Shown here: one piece after another, positions 14,712 through 20,814 of the stretch
How the letters are laid out: each line of letters begins with the position of its first letter
How positions within the stretch are numbered: the stretch's first letter is position 1
Source: a virus
Virus record (IMG/VR): IMGVR_UViG_3300010413_000095
Location: 1 to 35,651 of that record
DNA length: 35,651 nt
Reading direction: 5' to 3' (one strand)
Made by a program: the position numbers and the translations under genes
Notes under the pieces: model-generated
What the model was told of the DNA's origin: nothing
Database searches by the model: none
The model's input: only the letters and a program-made list of their open reading frames with translations

Positions 14712-15016
14712 TAGTTTTCTCCTTCACAAGGAAATGGATTCATGGTTGGGGCAGGCGTAGGTAAAGGACCATAATATGGAACACTAGGATCATGTTCCAC
14801 ATACACTAGTGGTAGATATACCTTAGCTGCTGGTTCTTGCGTTGGCATTGGAGTTGGAGGCGGCGGTTGTACGCACACCCTCATTGTTGGGGCAGGCGTC
14901 GGAGTCGAAGGCAATTCAACAGCACCAGCAACGCCCACCCAGCCAACACAAAATATACACACTACGAATAGGATCAGCAGCATAAGTGCAAATCCAGTTT
15001 TCATTTCGAGCTTCAT
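14711..15016 (-). CDS. Secreted or lipid-facing Pro/Thr-stalk protein with VYLPLV motif
   Basis: The product is 101 residues; GAAAGGAG precedes the ATG. It has a positively charged start and hydrophobic signal segment (about 9-33) with an AGA-VE cleavage-like site, then PSTPTPAPT and PPPPTPMPT stretches, then KVYLPLVYV (about 65-73) and a second PTPAPT stretch. Pro/Thr stalks with a YLPLV sequence are a pattern I associate with secreted proteins of Anaerolineae (Chloroflexota). This suggests that the phage places a host-like protein at the cell surface, for instance to block adsorption. The role is inference. It heads the run of genes that follows the terminator at 15040-15074. Confidence 0.7.
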   Translation of the reverse strand: MKLEMKTGFALMLLILFVVCIFCVGWVGVAGAVELPSTPTPAPTMRVCVQPPPPTPMPTQEPAAKVYLPLVYVEHDPSVPYYGPLPTPAPTMNPFPCEGEN

Positions 15017-15039
15017 CTTAGACTCCTTTCAAGAGTTAT

Positions 15040-15074
15040 AAAAAGAAAATATCAAGCGATTGCTCGCCTGATAT
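15040..15074 (-). terminator. Rho-independent terminator
   Basis: The arms 15064-15074 and 15049-15059 pair over 11 bp with one G-U. The loop is GCAA on the minus strand, and the stem is followed by TTTTCTTTTTA. It lies just after the stop of the gene at 15082-15369, closing that gene's unit. Confidence 0.85.
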
Positions 15075-15081
15075 TCAGCTT

Positions 15082-15369
15082 TCAATTTTCAAGTAGATTT
15101 ACCTCAATGTCATCGTTCCATAAGTTGTTATCAATTGCGTTATGAACAACGGTTGCGGCTGCACCAGCTACCACTGCGATTCCGATGGTTACTCCAACCA
15201 ACTTTACGGCTTGAATAGCTTTCTCTTTTCGAGTCCACTCTTCATTCCATTCAGTTATGCTGGGGATAACCTTCGTGACGCCGCGGTTTAGCATGCTGCT
15301 AACTGCGAATGTTATTGCAACATCGCTTGATGCCAATAATACGGTTTTTCCAATAGATTTGGGGGTCAT
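15082..15369 (-). CDS. Small two-span membrane protein
   Basis: The product is 95 residues from the ATG at 15369, which has AAGGAG 7 bases upstream; the frame is open further up without a binding site. Two hydrophobic segments (about 6-25 and 56-78, the latter Val/Ala/Gly-rich) flank a charged loop with EWNEEWTRKEKA. The C-terminus is acidic. It has its own promoter-like element (15404-15429) and its own terminator (15040-15074), so it can be expressed independently. No family recognised. Confidence 0.7.
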   Translation of the reverse strand: MTPKSIGKTVLLASSDVAITFAVSSMLNRGVTKVIPSITEWNEEWTRKEKAIQAVKLVGVTIGIAVVAGAAATVVHNAIDNNLWNDDIEVNLLEN

Positions 15370-15403
15370 TTTAGTTCTCCTTAAATATGAATTTTTGGGT
15401 TTC

Positions 15404-15429
15404 ATTATAGGCTATGTAATTGCTGCGAG
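15404..15429 (-). promoter_or_regulatory. Promoter-like element (copy 2)
   Basis: CTCGC, 15 bases with TAC in the shared position, then TATAAT followed by GAAAC. It overlaps the last codons of the gene at 15405-15560 and drives toward the ATG at 15369. The segment after TATAAT (GAAACC, then an A-run) is also shared with copy 4. Confidence 0.65.
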
Positions 15430-15560
15430 GTTTGCCCTAAAATCACATAATGTACCTCTTTTTGGGGCTGATAAACGGCAATTACCGTAATAGCGACTAT
15501 AATTATAACCGCAGATAAGGGGATTTCAATGTCGCCCAAGCGTTTTAGTCGTTCGAACAT
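15405..15560 (-). CDS. Small single-span membrane protein
   Basis: The product is 51 residues, from the ATG at 15560 with GAAAGGAG 6 bases upstream to the TAA at 15405. After a charged start (MFERLKRLGDIEIP) there is one membrane span (about 15-30) and a polar tail. Its last codons contain promoter-like copy 2. The binding site and span support a real gene; no function can be assigned. Confidence 0.6.
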   Translation of the reverse strand: MFERLKRLGDIEIPLSAVIIIVAITVIAVYQPQKEVHYVILGQTSQQLHSL

Positions 15561-15583
15561 CGTTTACTCCTTTCAAGAAATAT

Positions 15584-15625
15584 GAGGGCACCACCGCGGA
15601 CCATTTATAGCGCTGTGGCACCCTC
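15584..15625 (-). other. Hairpin in the leader of the 15405-15560 gene
   Basis: Within the 119-base gap 15561-15679, GAGGGTGCCAC and GTGGTGCCCTC (minus strand) pair over 11 bp with two G-U pairs around a 20-base loop. The hairpin ends about 10 bases before the ribosome binding site. No T-tract follows, so it may be an RNA processing or stability element rather than a terminator. I see no convincing gene in the gap. Confidence 0.45.
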
Positions 15626-15679
15626 AATCCCATCAAATATCACATGCATTCCAATTGTTCTAGGCGGGGACCTCCTTTC

Positions 15680-15850
15680 TTAGTCTTCTTCTACAGGTTC
15701 GGCTTCAAATTCAAACTCAGCGCTTTCTTCCATCAACGCTAAGGCTGCCAGGACCAAAGCACCACCAATTAGTGCACCTAAAAATGCACCAGCGGCTTTC
15801 AAGGGCAAATGGTTCTTTTCGGCATCGAAAACCTTGATTTTATCTAACAT
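15680..15850 (-). CDS. Small membrane protein with acidic tail
   Basis: The product is 56 residues from the ATG at 15850 with TTGAAAGGAG upstream. A short charged N-terminus is followed by one Ala/Gly/Leu-rich span (about 19-40) and a tail that is almost entirely acidic (EESAEFEFEAEPVEED). It starts 23 bases after the stop of the DUF6353-like gene. No family recognised; a membrane location is inferred. Confidence 0.65.
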   Translation of the reverse strand: MLDKIKVFDAEKNHLPLKAAGAFLGALIGGALVLAALALMEESAEFEFEAEPVEED

Positions 15851-15873
15851 CGCTTACTCCTTTCAAATATAGT

Positions 15874-16617
15874 TTATAGGAATCTTGGTTCTATTGAATA
15901 GCCAAGAACAATACAGGGTTCACCATCAGCAGCAATCTTTGCGCTGAATTTAATGTCCAACTTGCCTTTCTGAACATCCCACCCAGTATTGCGGCCCATC
16001 TCGGTGCCTTCTAGTCCCAGCATATCGTAGAACTCGTTCAAAGGAACGAACATATCGTTGAATAACAATTCATTAAAATCGTTCTGAACACGCCGTACAG
16101 TCTCTACATCAGATCTGAAATATCGTCCTGACAATGCGTCAAAGAACAGATGTTCACCTTTGCTTGTGATGATTATGTCATGTACTGGATTCTCATCTAG
16201 TTTATCTTGAGCAATCTCGTCTCGCACCTTGGCTTCTTTTTTTTCGCCAAACATTTCGATAACTTTATCTTGGTATTCTTTAAGTGCGGAGTCTGCCACA
16301 GAATATAAACTCATCAGAGCAGCGTTTCGTTTAGAACTTATATGATTCGATCCAACAATAGCAGCAATTGTAATGATGCCCGAAGCAGCGGTCGGTAAAT
16401 ATAGTTTCCAGACCAGCTCTAGTTTTTCTCTATTTGTGAACTTTCGTTTTGCATAGGATTCTTCGTCATCAATAACTTCTACTGCCAGGATCGTTCCTTT
16501 AATCGCAAGTGCCGTCGTAGATATAACACCAGTTACACCTATTCCGGTTAGTATTGTCGGAGAGTTTTTGTTTATTGACTCTCCGGTCGTACGTACAAGC
16601 CTTTCAATTTTGTTCAT
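15874..16617 (-). CDS. DUF6353-like membrane protein, paralogue 2
   Basis: The product is 247 residues from the ATG at 16617 (GAGGAGG upstream). It has two spans (22-45 and 73-91), then SKRNAAL (95-101), a charged helix (SLYSVADSALKEYQDKVIEMFGEKKE), VRDEIAQ, LFFDALSGRYF and a C-terminal PLNEFYDMLGL---NTGW block. This matches the typical DUF6353 length and order better than the 312-residue paralogue at 11756-12694. The function is unknown; conservation across siphophages suggests a general role at the membrane. It overlaps the 52-residue gene upstream by 14 bases. Confidence 0.85.
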   Translation of the reverse strand: MNKIERLVRTTGESINKNSPTILTGIGVTGVISTTALAIKGTILAVEVIDDEESYAKRKFTNREKLELVWKLYLPTAASGIITIAAIVGSNHISSKRNAALMSLYSVADSALKEYQDKVIEMFGEKKEAKVRDEIAQDKLDENPVHDIIITSKGEHLFFDALSGRYFRSDVETVRRVQNDFNELLFNDMFVPLNEFYDMLGLEGTEMGRNTGWDVQKGKLDIKFSAKIAADGEPCIVLGYSIEPRFL

Positions 16618-16762
16618 CGTCCTCCTCGTATGCATCTGGATGTAAATAATAGTCTGCAAGACGACATATAATGAGCAAATATATAACTATGCCCAGTAGT
16701 CCTGCGCCGATTAGATATAACAAACAGGTTATGGTTGCTAGCTCCTTTATTGCCTCCCACAT
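16604..16762 (-). CDS. Small single-span membrane protein
   Basis: The product is 52 residues from the ATG at 16762; GAAAGGAGG lies about 12 bases upstream, slightly far. One long span (about 8-33) is followed by a CRLADYYLHPDAYEEDD tail. It overlaps the DUF6353-like gene by 14 bases, which supports co-translation. It is the first gene after promoter-like copy 3. Confidence 0.6.
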   Translation of the reverse strand: MWEAIKELATITCLLYLIGAGLLGIVIYLLIICRLADYYLHPDAYEEDDEQN

Positions 16763-16829
16763 GCGTTATACAAACCTCCTTTCAAGAATGTTTCCCAAAA
16801 TTTTACCCCCAGGAATTTTTTGGGTTTGA

Positions 16830-16910
16830 AAAACAAAAATAGAAGAATACGTCCATGCCTCTAATCTCGGGGATAGCGTTCTTGTTTAACCTCTGTTTAC
16901 GTTTCTTCTA
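16830..16910 (-). ncRNA. Structured leader or short RNA with terminator-like end
   Basis: A transcript from promoter-like copy 3 begins near 16903. Its first bases (arm 16899-16910) can pair with 16840-16852 over about 12 bp with one bulge, enclosing 46 bases. The right arm is followed by TTTTTGTTTTTC. This could be an attenuator in the 5' leader or the end of a short RNA of about 75 bases. No open reading frame with a binding site lies inside. A further CCCAAAA/TTTTGGG inverted repeat follows at about 16795-16825. Confidence 0.4.
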
Positions 16911-16935
16911 TTATACAGTGTGTAATTCTCGCGAG
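16910..16935 (-). promoter_or_regulatory. Promoter-like element (copy 3)
   Basis: CTCGC, 15 bases including ATTACA, then TATAAT. It lies in a true intergenic space, directly downstream of the terminator at 16936-16965, so the layout is gene, terminator, promoter. It faces the genes from 16762 downward. Its spacer differs from copy 4 at only two or three positions. Confidence 0.7.
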
Positions 16936-16965
16936 GATAAAAAGAATAGGAGACTTTCGTCTCCT
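16936..16965 (-). terminator. Rho-independent terminator
   Basis: AGGAGAC and GTCTCCT (16959-16965 and 16948-16954) pair around a GAAA tetraloop, followed on the minus strand by ATTCTTTTTAT. It lies 12 bases after the stop of the gene at 16978-17214. Confidence 0.88.
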
Positions 16966-16977
16966 TATCTTTACAAG

Positions 16978-17214
16978 TTATCTCCAAACTCGTTTTCCTG
17001 TATCATGTATAGTTCCATCATAGTGTCTTTCGGCAACTGCGTATTGTAGTTTACCATAGTGTAGTAATTCTTCAGCTTTTCCTGCAACTGTTTTCGTCTT
17101 GGCTATTACGCCTTCAACAATCTCATCTGCATGATTAGCTACATAAGTTACTGCAACTACTGTAATCAACAATCCAACTATGCTTTTAGCATTTGATGTA
17201 TTAGTGTATAACAT
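16978..17214 (-). CDS. Small membrane-anchored protein
   Basis: The product is 78 residues with GGAG before the ATG. One hydrophobic span (about 11-27: SIVGLLITVVAVTYVAN) is followed by a charged helical region (DEIVEGVIAKTKTVAGKAEELLHYGKLQ) and a basic end (GKRVWR). It forms its own transcription unit, with promoter-like copy 4 upstream and the terminator at 16936-16965 directly after. That layout is typical of moron genes. No family recognised. Confidence 0.75.
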   Translation of the reverse strand: MLYTNTSNAKSIVGLLITVVAVTYVANHADEIVEGVIAKTKTVAGKAEELLHYGKLQYAVAERHYDGTIHDTGKRVWR

Positions 17215-17249
17215 TTTAGTTTCTCCTATTTGGGATAGTTTTTGGTTTC

Positions 17250-17275
17250 ATTATACACTGTGTAATTCTCGCGAA
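17250..17275 (-). promoter_or_regulatory. Promoter-like element (copy 4)
   Basis: TTCGC (one change from CTCGC), 15 bases including ATTACA, then TATAAT and GAAACC. It is intergenic, just after the terminator at 17281-17318 and 36 bases upstream of the ATG at 17214. Confidence 0.7.
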
Positions 17276-17280
17276 TTTGG

Positions 17281-17318
17281 TAAAAAGAAAGAGCGTGTTT
17301 TAAGCGCTCTCTCTTTCT
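17281..17318 (-). terminator. Rho-independent terminator
   Basis: AGAAAGAGAGAGCG (17318-17305) pairs with CGCTCTTTCT (17295-17286), with a four-base bulge and a 9-base loop. TTTTTA follows on the minus strand. It closes the gene at 17325-17588. Confidence 0.8.
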
Positions 17319-17324
17319 AAGGTG

Positions 17325-17588
17325 TTACCTGGGTCGTATGAAGCTCATCGCTTTGGTCGTTACGACGTTGAACTGTTCATGTCGTAGTATTAGAACAATT
17401 CCTAATAGATTTACTCCAGCGGTAATCAGCACTTCTGGCTCTATAGTAGACGCGGCTTTCTTTGCCCGTGCCTCGCATAGAGTTTTCAAGTTCTGAACTG
17501 CATGAGTATAGCTCTCAGAATCTGGATCTTGACTACTCAAATATAGTACAACGCGGTCGACCTCATCATTCAAGTTCTTAGGTTCCAT
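17325..17588 (-). CDS. Conserved small phage membrane protein
   Basis: The product is 87 residues with AAAGGAG before the ATG. The N-terminal half is helical (VDRVVLYLSSQDPDSESYTHAVQNLKTL) and the second half has one span (about 53-68: ITAGVNLLGIVLILRHEQ). The wording DSE-Y--AV-NLK-L then NLLGIVLIL--E is a pattern I recall from many siphophage genomes, near lysis genes, without a known function. It sits between promoter-like copy 5 and its own terminator. Its position straight after the holin gene makes a lysis or membrane role plausible but unproven. Confidence 0.75.
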   Translation of the reverse strand: MEPKNLNDEVDRVVLYLSSQDPDSESYTHAVQNLKTLCEARAKKAASTIEPEVLITAGVNLLGIVLILRHEQFNVVTTKAMSFIRPR

Positions 17589-17602
17589 GGCAAACTCCTT
17601 TC

Positions 17603-17628
17603 ATTATAGACTGTGTTTATAATGCGAG
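17603..17628 (-). promoter_or_regulatory. Promoter-like element (copy 5)
   Basis: CTCGC, 15 bases with a weaker spacer match, then TATAAT and GAAAGGAG. It fills the gap between the holin stop (17630) and the ATG at 17588. The ribosome binding site follows TATAAT so closely that a transcript starting here would have an extremely short leader, so this copy is the least certain promoter of the intergenic ones. Confidence 0.5.
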
Positions 17629-17629
17629 G

Positions 17630-18085
17630 TTACTTTGCTTGGTCATACTTTGCTTTACTGACGCCTAACACTACACCAAAGAAGGTCGTGATGGCGGCAA
17701 CTGTCGCTGCGATTTGCTCTCCATAAGGGAAGCCCCAGAGGGCTGCCAGGGTAAAATATAACGCGCCTGAAGCAGGCAAGAAAGCCAGGGTAATCCACTT
17801 TAGTATGTTATACGAAAATGCATTTAACCCAAAAGGCGCACCAGGAACTTGCACGACATCCTCGTCGTCCCATTTCAAGCTGTCAATCATTATAGCCTGC
17901 CACTGTGCATTACTCACAGCTAACAGAGCTGAGAGCCATACGTTAGTAGCAACAATCGTACCAACTATCTCCTTTTGATAGGGTAATCCCCAAATGCCAG
18001 ACACTGCAAAATATAACGTTGCACTGCCAGGGAGGATGTACTGCGCAATCCACTTACCATAATCATACACTTTGTTATTTAGCAT
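17630..18085 (-). CDS. Holin, Dp-1 type, internally duplicated
   Basis: The product is 151 residues from the ATG at 18085 (GGAG 6 bases upstream). It contains two copies of a holin unit: residues 5-62 (YDYGKWIAQYILPGSATLYF, GIWGLPYQKEIVGTI, LSALLAVS) and 89-148 (YNILKWITLAFLPASGALYF, ALWGFPYGEQIAATV, FFGVVLGVS). The unit matches the Dp-1-type holin family, which I know as proteins of about 70-90 residues with one unit, so this is a tandem fusion joined by a charged linker (about 63-88). Holins form membrane lesions that time lysis. Four spans are expected instead of two. No endolysin is recognised next to it. Confidence 0.8.
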   Translation of the reverse strand: MLNNKVYDYGKWIAQYILPGSATLYFAVSGIWGLPYQKEIVGTIVATNVWLSALLAVSNAQWQAIMIDSLKWDDEDVVQVPGAPFGLNAFSYNILKWITLAFLPASGALYFTLAALWGFPYGEQIAATVAAITTFFGVVLGVSKAKYDQAK

Positions 18086-18434
18086 TTTTATCTCCTTCAA
18101 GATTGAAAGTTTTTTGCGGAGTTTCTATTGGTAGTGTATTTACCTCTTGCATCAGACGCTCCACAGAACCATTGCCTCCTAACTCTTTGTAGGGGACATA
18201 TAGAAACACGAACAAGTTTTCGTGTTCTTCTTGCGTAATGCATCCGCGTCGAATATAACGCAGACTCATTGTTACGATACGATCGTGTGCAAGGCCGATA
18301 AGAAGTTTCTTGGTTAGGGATTGATCATTTCGTTTACGATTAATAAACGCCCAAAAACCAGACGACGCTAATATAGCAGTAAGAGCCGTTATGACGATTT
18401 GAAATATAACTATCGTCTCATGTGTCGGTTCCAT
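18075..18434 (-). CDS. Phage membrane protein of the lysis region
   Basis: The product is 119 residues. One N-terminal span (about 8-30) is followed by a basic turn (NRKRND) and a helical domain with LIGLAHDRIVTMSLRYIRRGCITQEEHENL and YKELGGNGSVERLM. I recall this GLAHDRI---Y--RG-IT-EEYENL--YLY-PY--LGGNG wording from proteins encoded beside phage holins. It may be a holin partner or structural membrane protein. Its 3' end overlaps the holin start by 11 bases. The ATG has only a weak upstream site (GGACC). Confidence 0.75.
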   Translation of the reverse strand: MEPTHETIVIFQIVITALTAILASSGFWAFINRKRNDQSLTKKLLIGLAHDRIVTMSLRYIRRGCITQEEHENLFVFLYVPYKELGGNGSVERLMQEVNTLPIETPQKTFNLEGDKNAK

Positions 18435-18435
18435 G

Positions 18436-19728
18436 CTATTCAGGTCCTATTGCTATCCAGTGACATACAACAGTTTTACCGGATGTAAAGTGTGTGTATC
18501 TAAACGCCTCGGCAAAGCTTGACCCAATTGGGAAACTAACTTGTGAGTCTACTTCTTCGGAATCTTGAATGGATATCAAGAGCCACGGTCTATTACTAAA
18601 TGCTGGACTATAGGTAACATCTACCTGAGCAAAGGCTGCACATGAGAAAGACCCAAACTGCATTCTAACACTATCTACATTATAGGAAGTAGTCCCCTGT
18701 GCATCCCAGTTAGAGTTATCACCACCAAATCTACGCAGGGTACCCATAACGTTAAAGCCCAAATGAATATCAGATACTACATTGTCTCCAAGTTTATTCG
18801 CATCAACAGCATCGTTTTGAAGCTTAGCCGTTGATATCGAACTAGATGCAATCTTAGATTCTGTAACAGCAGAAGTTTGTAATTTGGCTGAACTAACACT
18901 GTTAGTTTGAAGGTGATATTCGGATATTGTCGCGCCTGCTAGTTGTGCACCAGTTATAGTACCATTAGCAATCTTTGAGGCAGTTACGGCTAAATTTGCT
19001 ATTCCAGCTGTGGGAATTTGTGGATGATTACCATTAGAGTGATTATGTGCTGCTAATGTCACCATGTCATCTGCATAAGGCGGTGCACCCGAGACCACAC
19101 CAGCTAAGTCCCAGATTTGATTCTGAAGATTTGTCTCTGCCTCTGTTGATAATTGATCTGTAATGTCTTGAAACCATTGATCCCATTCCGCTTCCCATTG
19201 CGCAACGATCTCATTAGTTGTGACATAATCAATAATACCAGCAACAAAAGGAGTTGATGTTGTTCCAACTTTATTCGTAATATTAGCTTGCGTAATCTCT
19301 GTAACAGCTGCACCAACATAAATATATGCAAGTGGATATTGATGTATTACTGAAGTGTTAGTAAGCGTTGGAGTTACAGGCGTACTTGCAGGTGTTCCCG
19401 TAAGAACGTTTATTGAGTTTGCCCTTGTACCGGAATCTTCATTGACTTCCAAATATACAACATCGATACGATTCAAAAGTGCGTCCGCAGTAGCAATTGT
19501 CTTAACGAGATTTGCGTCGTTTAAAGTCCAAGTGTGGTCAAACCATGCACGACCAGATTGAACTATAACGCTCATCCCGGTTGGCGAATTCTCAATAACC
19601 ATGAGTTTTCCACCAATACCAGCATAAACTCCATCTTCTATGATGCCATCAAATATGCTACCGAATTGCTTAGCATTATAGACTCTATCAGAAGAACTGG
19701 AGTCGTAAAATCCATATGTTAATGTCAT
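18436..19728 (-). CDS. Receptor-binding tail fibre with H-type lectin-like end
   Basis: The product is 430 residues with GGAG before the ATG. The N-terminal part (1-175) looks like the baseplate-anchoring domain of siphophage fibres (YGFYDSSSSDRVYNAKQFGSIFDGII, GRAWFDHTWTL, RIDVVYLEV). Next come a helical section (about 176-215, WDQWFQDITDQL) and short fibre repeats (about 240-320: AVTASKIANGTITGAQLAG, SVSSAKLQTSAVTESKIAS, STAKLQNDAVDANKLG). The C-terminal 95 residues have V-V-YSPAFSNRPWLLIS and CHWIAIGP, which resemble an H-type lectin fold. This suggests binding of a host glycan. It follows the Gp37-like tail protein by 9 bases. Confidence 0.8.
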   Translation of the reverse strand: MTLTYGFYDSSSSDRVYNAKQFGSIFDGIIEDGVYAGIGGKLMVIENSPTGMSVIVQSGRAWFDHTWTLNDANLVKTIATADALLNRIDVVYLEVNEDSGTRANSINVLTGTPASTPVTPTLTNTSVIHQYPLAYIYVGAAVTEITQANITNKVGTTSTPFVAGIIDYVTTNEIVAQWEAEWDQWFQDITDQLSTEAETNLQNQIWDLAGVVSGAPPYADDMVTLAAHNHSNGNHPQIPTAGIANLAVTASKIANGTITGAQLAGATISEYHLQTNSVSSAKLQTSAVTESKIASSSISTAKLQNDAVDANKLGDNVVSDIHLGFNVMGTLRRFGGDNSNWDAQGTTSYNVDSVRMQFGSFSCAAFAQVDVTYSPAFSNRPWLLISIQDSEEVDSQVSFPIGSSFAEAFRYTHFTSGKTVVCHWIAIGPE

Positions 19729-19737
19729 TTGTTTCTC

Positions 19738-20811
19738 CTATTCTACAGTCTCAAACGTGGGAAAGATTGAGATACTGGCTTCATCTTGTGAATATGTCAT
19801 CTCTACAACACGTGAATCAGTTTCATGACCATAATCGTCTGCGATTTGCAGAATATCGCCCATACCAAACTCATCTCCATAGTTGTACATTGTAGGATCG
19901 ATTTCGCCATCGAATGCTTTCAAATATACATTCTTTGCTAGCTCCTCTTCTCCACGTCCTTCTAACTGTGAGACATACTCTGCTTCCGATAGTTCTCCAT
20001 CGGGAGTGTTTCTTGAAACGTTAGCTTCGAAATATAACTCTCTTCTTGCAAGTCCAGACAACGCAGAAGCACCAGGAGCAAAAACAGTTGTTGTAGTTCT
20101 TATACTTCCAACTCCTTGCGATCCTGCCACTAGACAAACCGTTCTTAGTGGCCGAACACTTTCTATGTAATCGGCATTTAACAAGTTATCTAAGTTAGAT
20201 GTAAACGCAACATAAGGGTTCGTGCTTTGCGAATAGGATCTGTCTACACCAGCATATAGTTCGAAATCCCATTGGTCATTTACACGATCTCTAAATATGC
20301 GAAATCCTATACCTTTTGCTTTACATAATTGCGATAGAACATCATATACCGATTCGCCGTTAAATTGTGTATCAACCGTTAATGCGGTTATTGCTGGATC
20401 TGTAGAAGTGTTAAATACGAAATCGCTAATCGTTCGTAAAGAATCTGTAGGGCTAATAACATTATCGTCTAATAGCCGCTCCACTTCAGTTTGAAGATTA
20501 CCGCTCATAGCTATGGCGTTCCATACAATTCTATAATCTAGTATTGCTTCTATAGAACGCCCAGTAATGAGTAGTTTATCACCTTCTTCTATGTCAGAAT
20601 GAATGTTGAAATCTTCTAACATCATGTGATGAGGAGATTCTGCCAAATATAGATATTTTGTGGCTGTTAACATACTTAACAACTCTGAAGTTGGAGCTGA
20701 TGTGATTTCAAAATCTCCAGCTTCCCAATATCTATCAGTCCATATGAGGGACTTAAACGTATCTAGAACATAAATTTCTTCAAAGTTTGAATCTAGTAGA
20801 AGTAATTCCAT
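19738..20811 (-). CDS. Siphovirus ReqiPepy6 Gp37-like tail protein
   Basis: The product is 357 residues. It starts MELLLLDSNFEEIYVLDTFKS and continues with WTDRYWEAGDFEI, GDKLLITGRSIEAILDYRIV, and GIGFRIFRD..WDFELYAGVDRS, the recognisable order of the Gp37-like family, which forms the base of the tail tip (Tal-like N-terminal role). The C-terminal part (about 270-357) includes GDEFGMGDILQI and SRVVEMTYSQD. The family has no enzymatic activity known to me. It lies between the distal tail protein and the receptor-binding fibre, as expected. Confidence 0.85.
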   Translation of the reverse strand: MELLLLDSNFEEIYVLDTFKSLIWTDRYWEAGDFEITSAPTSELLSMLTATKYLYLAESPHHMMLEDFNIHSDIEEGDKLLITGRSIEAILDYRIVWNAIAMSGNLQTEVERLLDDNVISPTDSLRTISDFVFNTSTDPAITALTVDTQFNGESVYDVLSQLCKAKGIGFRIFRDRVNDQWDFELYAGVDRSYSQSTNPYVAFTSNLDNLLNADYIESVRPLRTVCLVAGSQGVGSIRTTTTVFAPGASALSGLARRELYFEANVSRNTPDGELSEAEYVSQLEGRGEEELAKNVYLKAFDGEIDPTMYNYGDEFGMGDILQIADDYGHETDSRVVEMTYSQDEASISIFPTFETVE

Positions 20812-20814
20812 CGT

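Noticed and set aside
14545-14727. 60-codon frame at 14545-14727
   Set aside because: A different frame in the same place gives a clean two-span membrane protein with TAATG coupling and a binding site.
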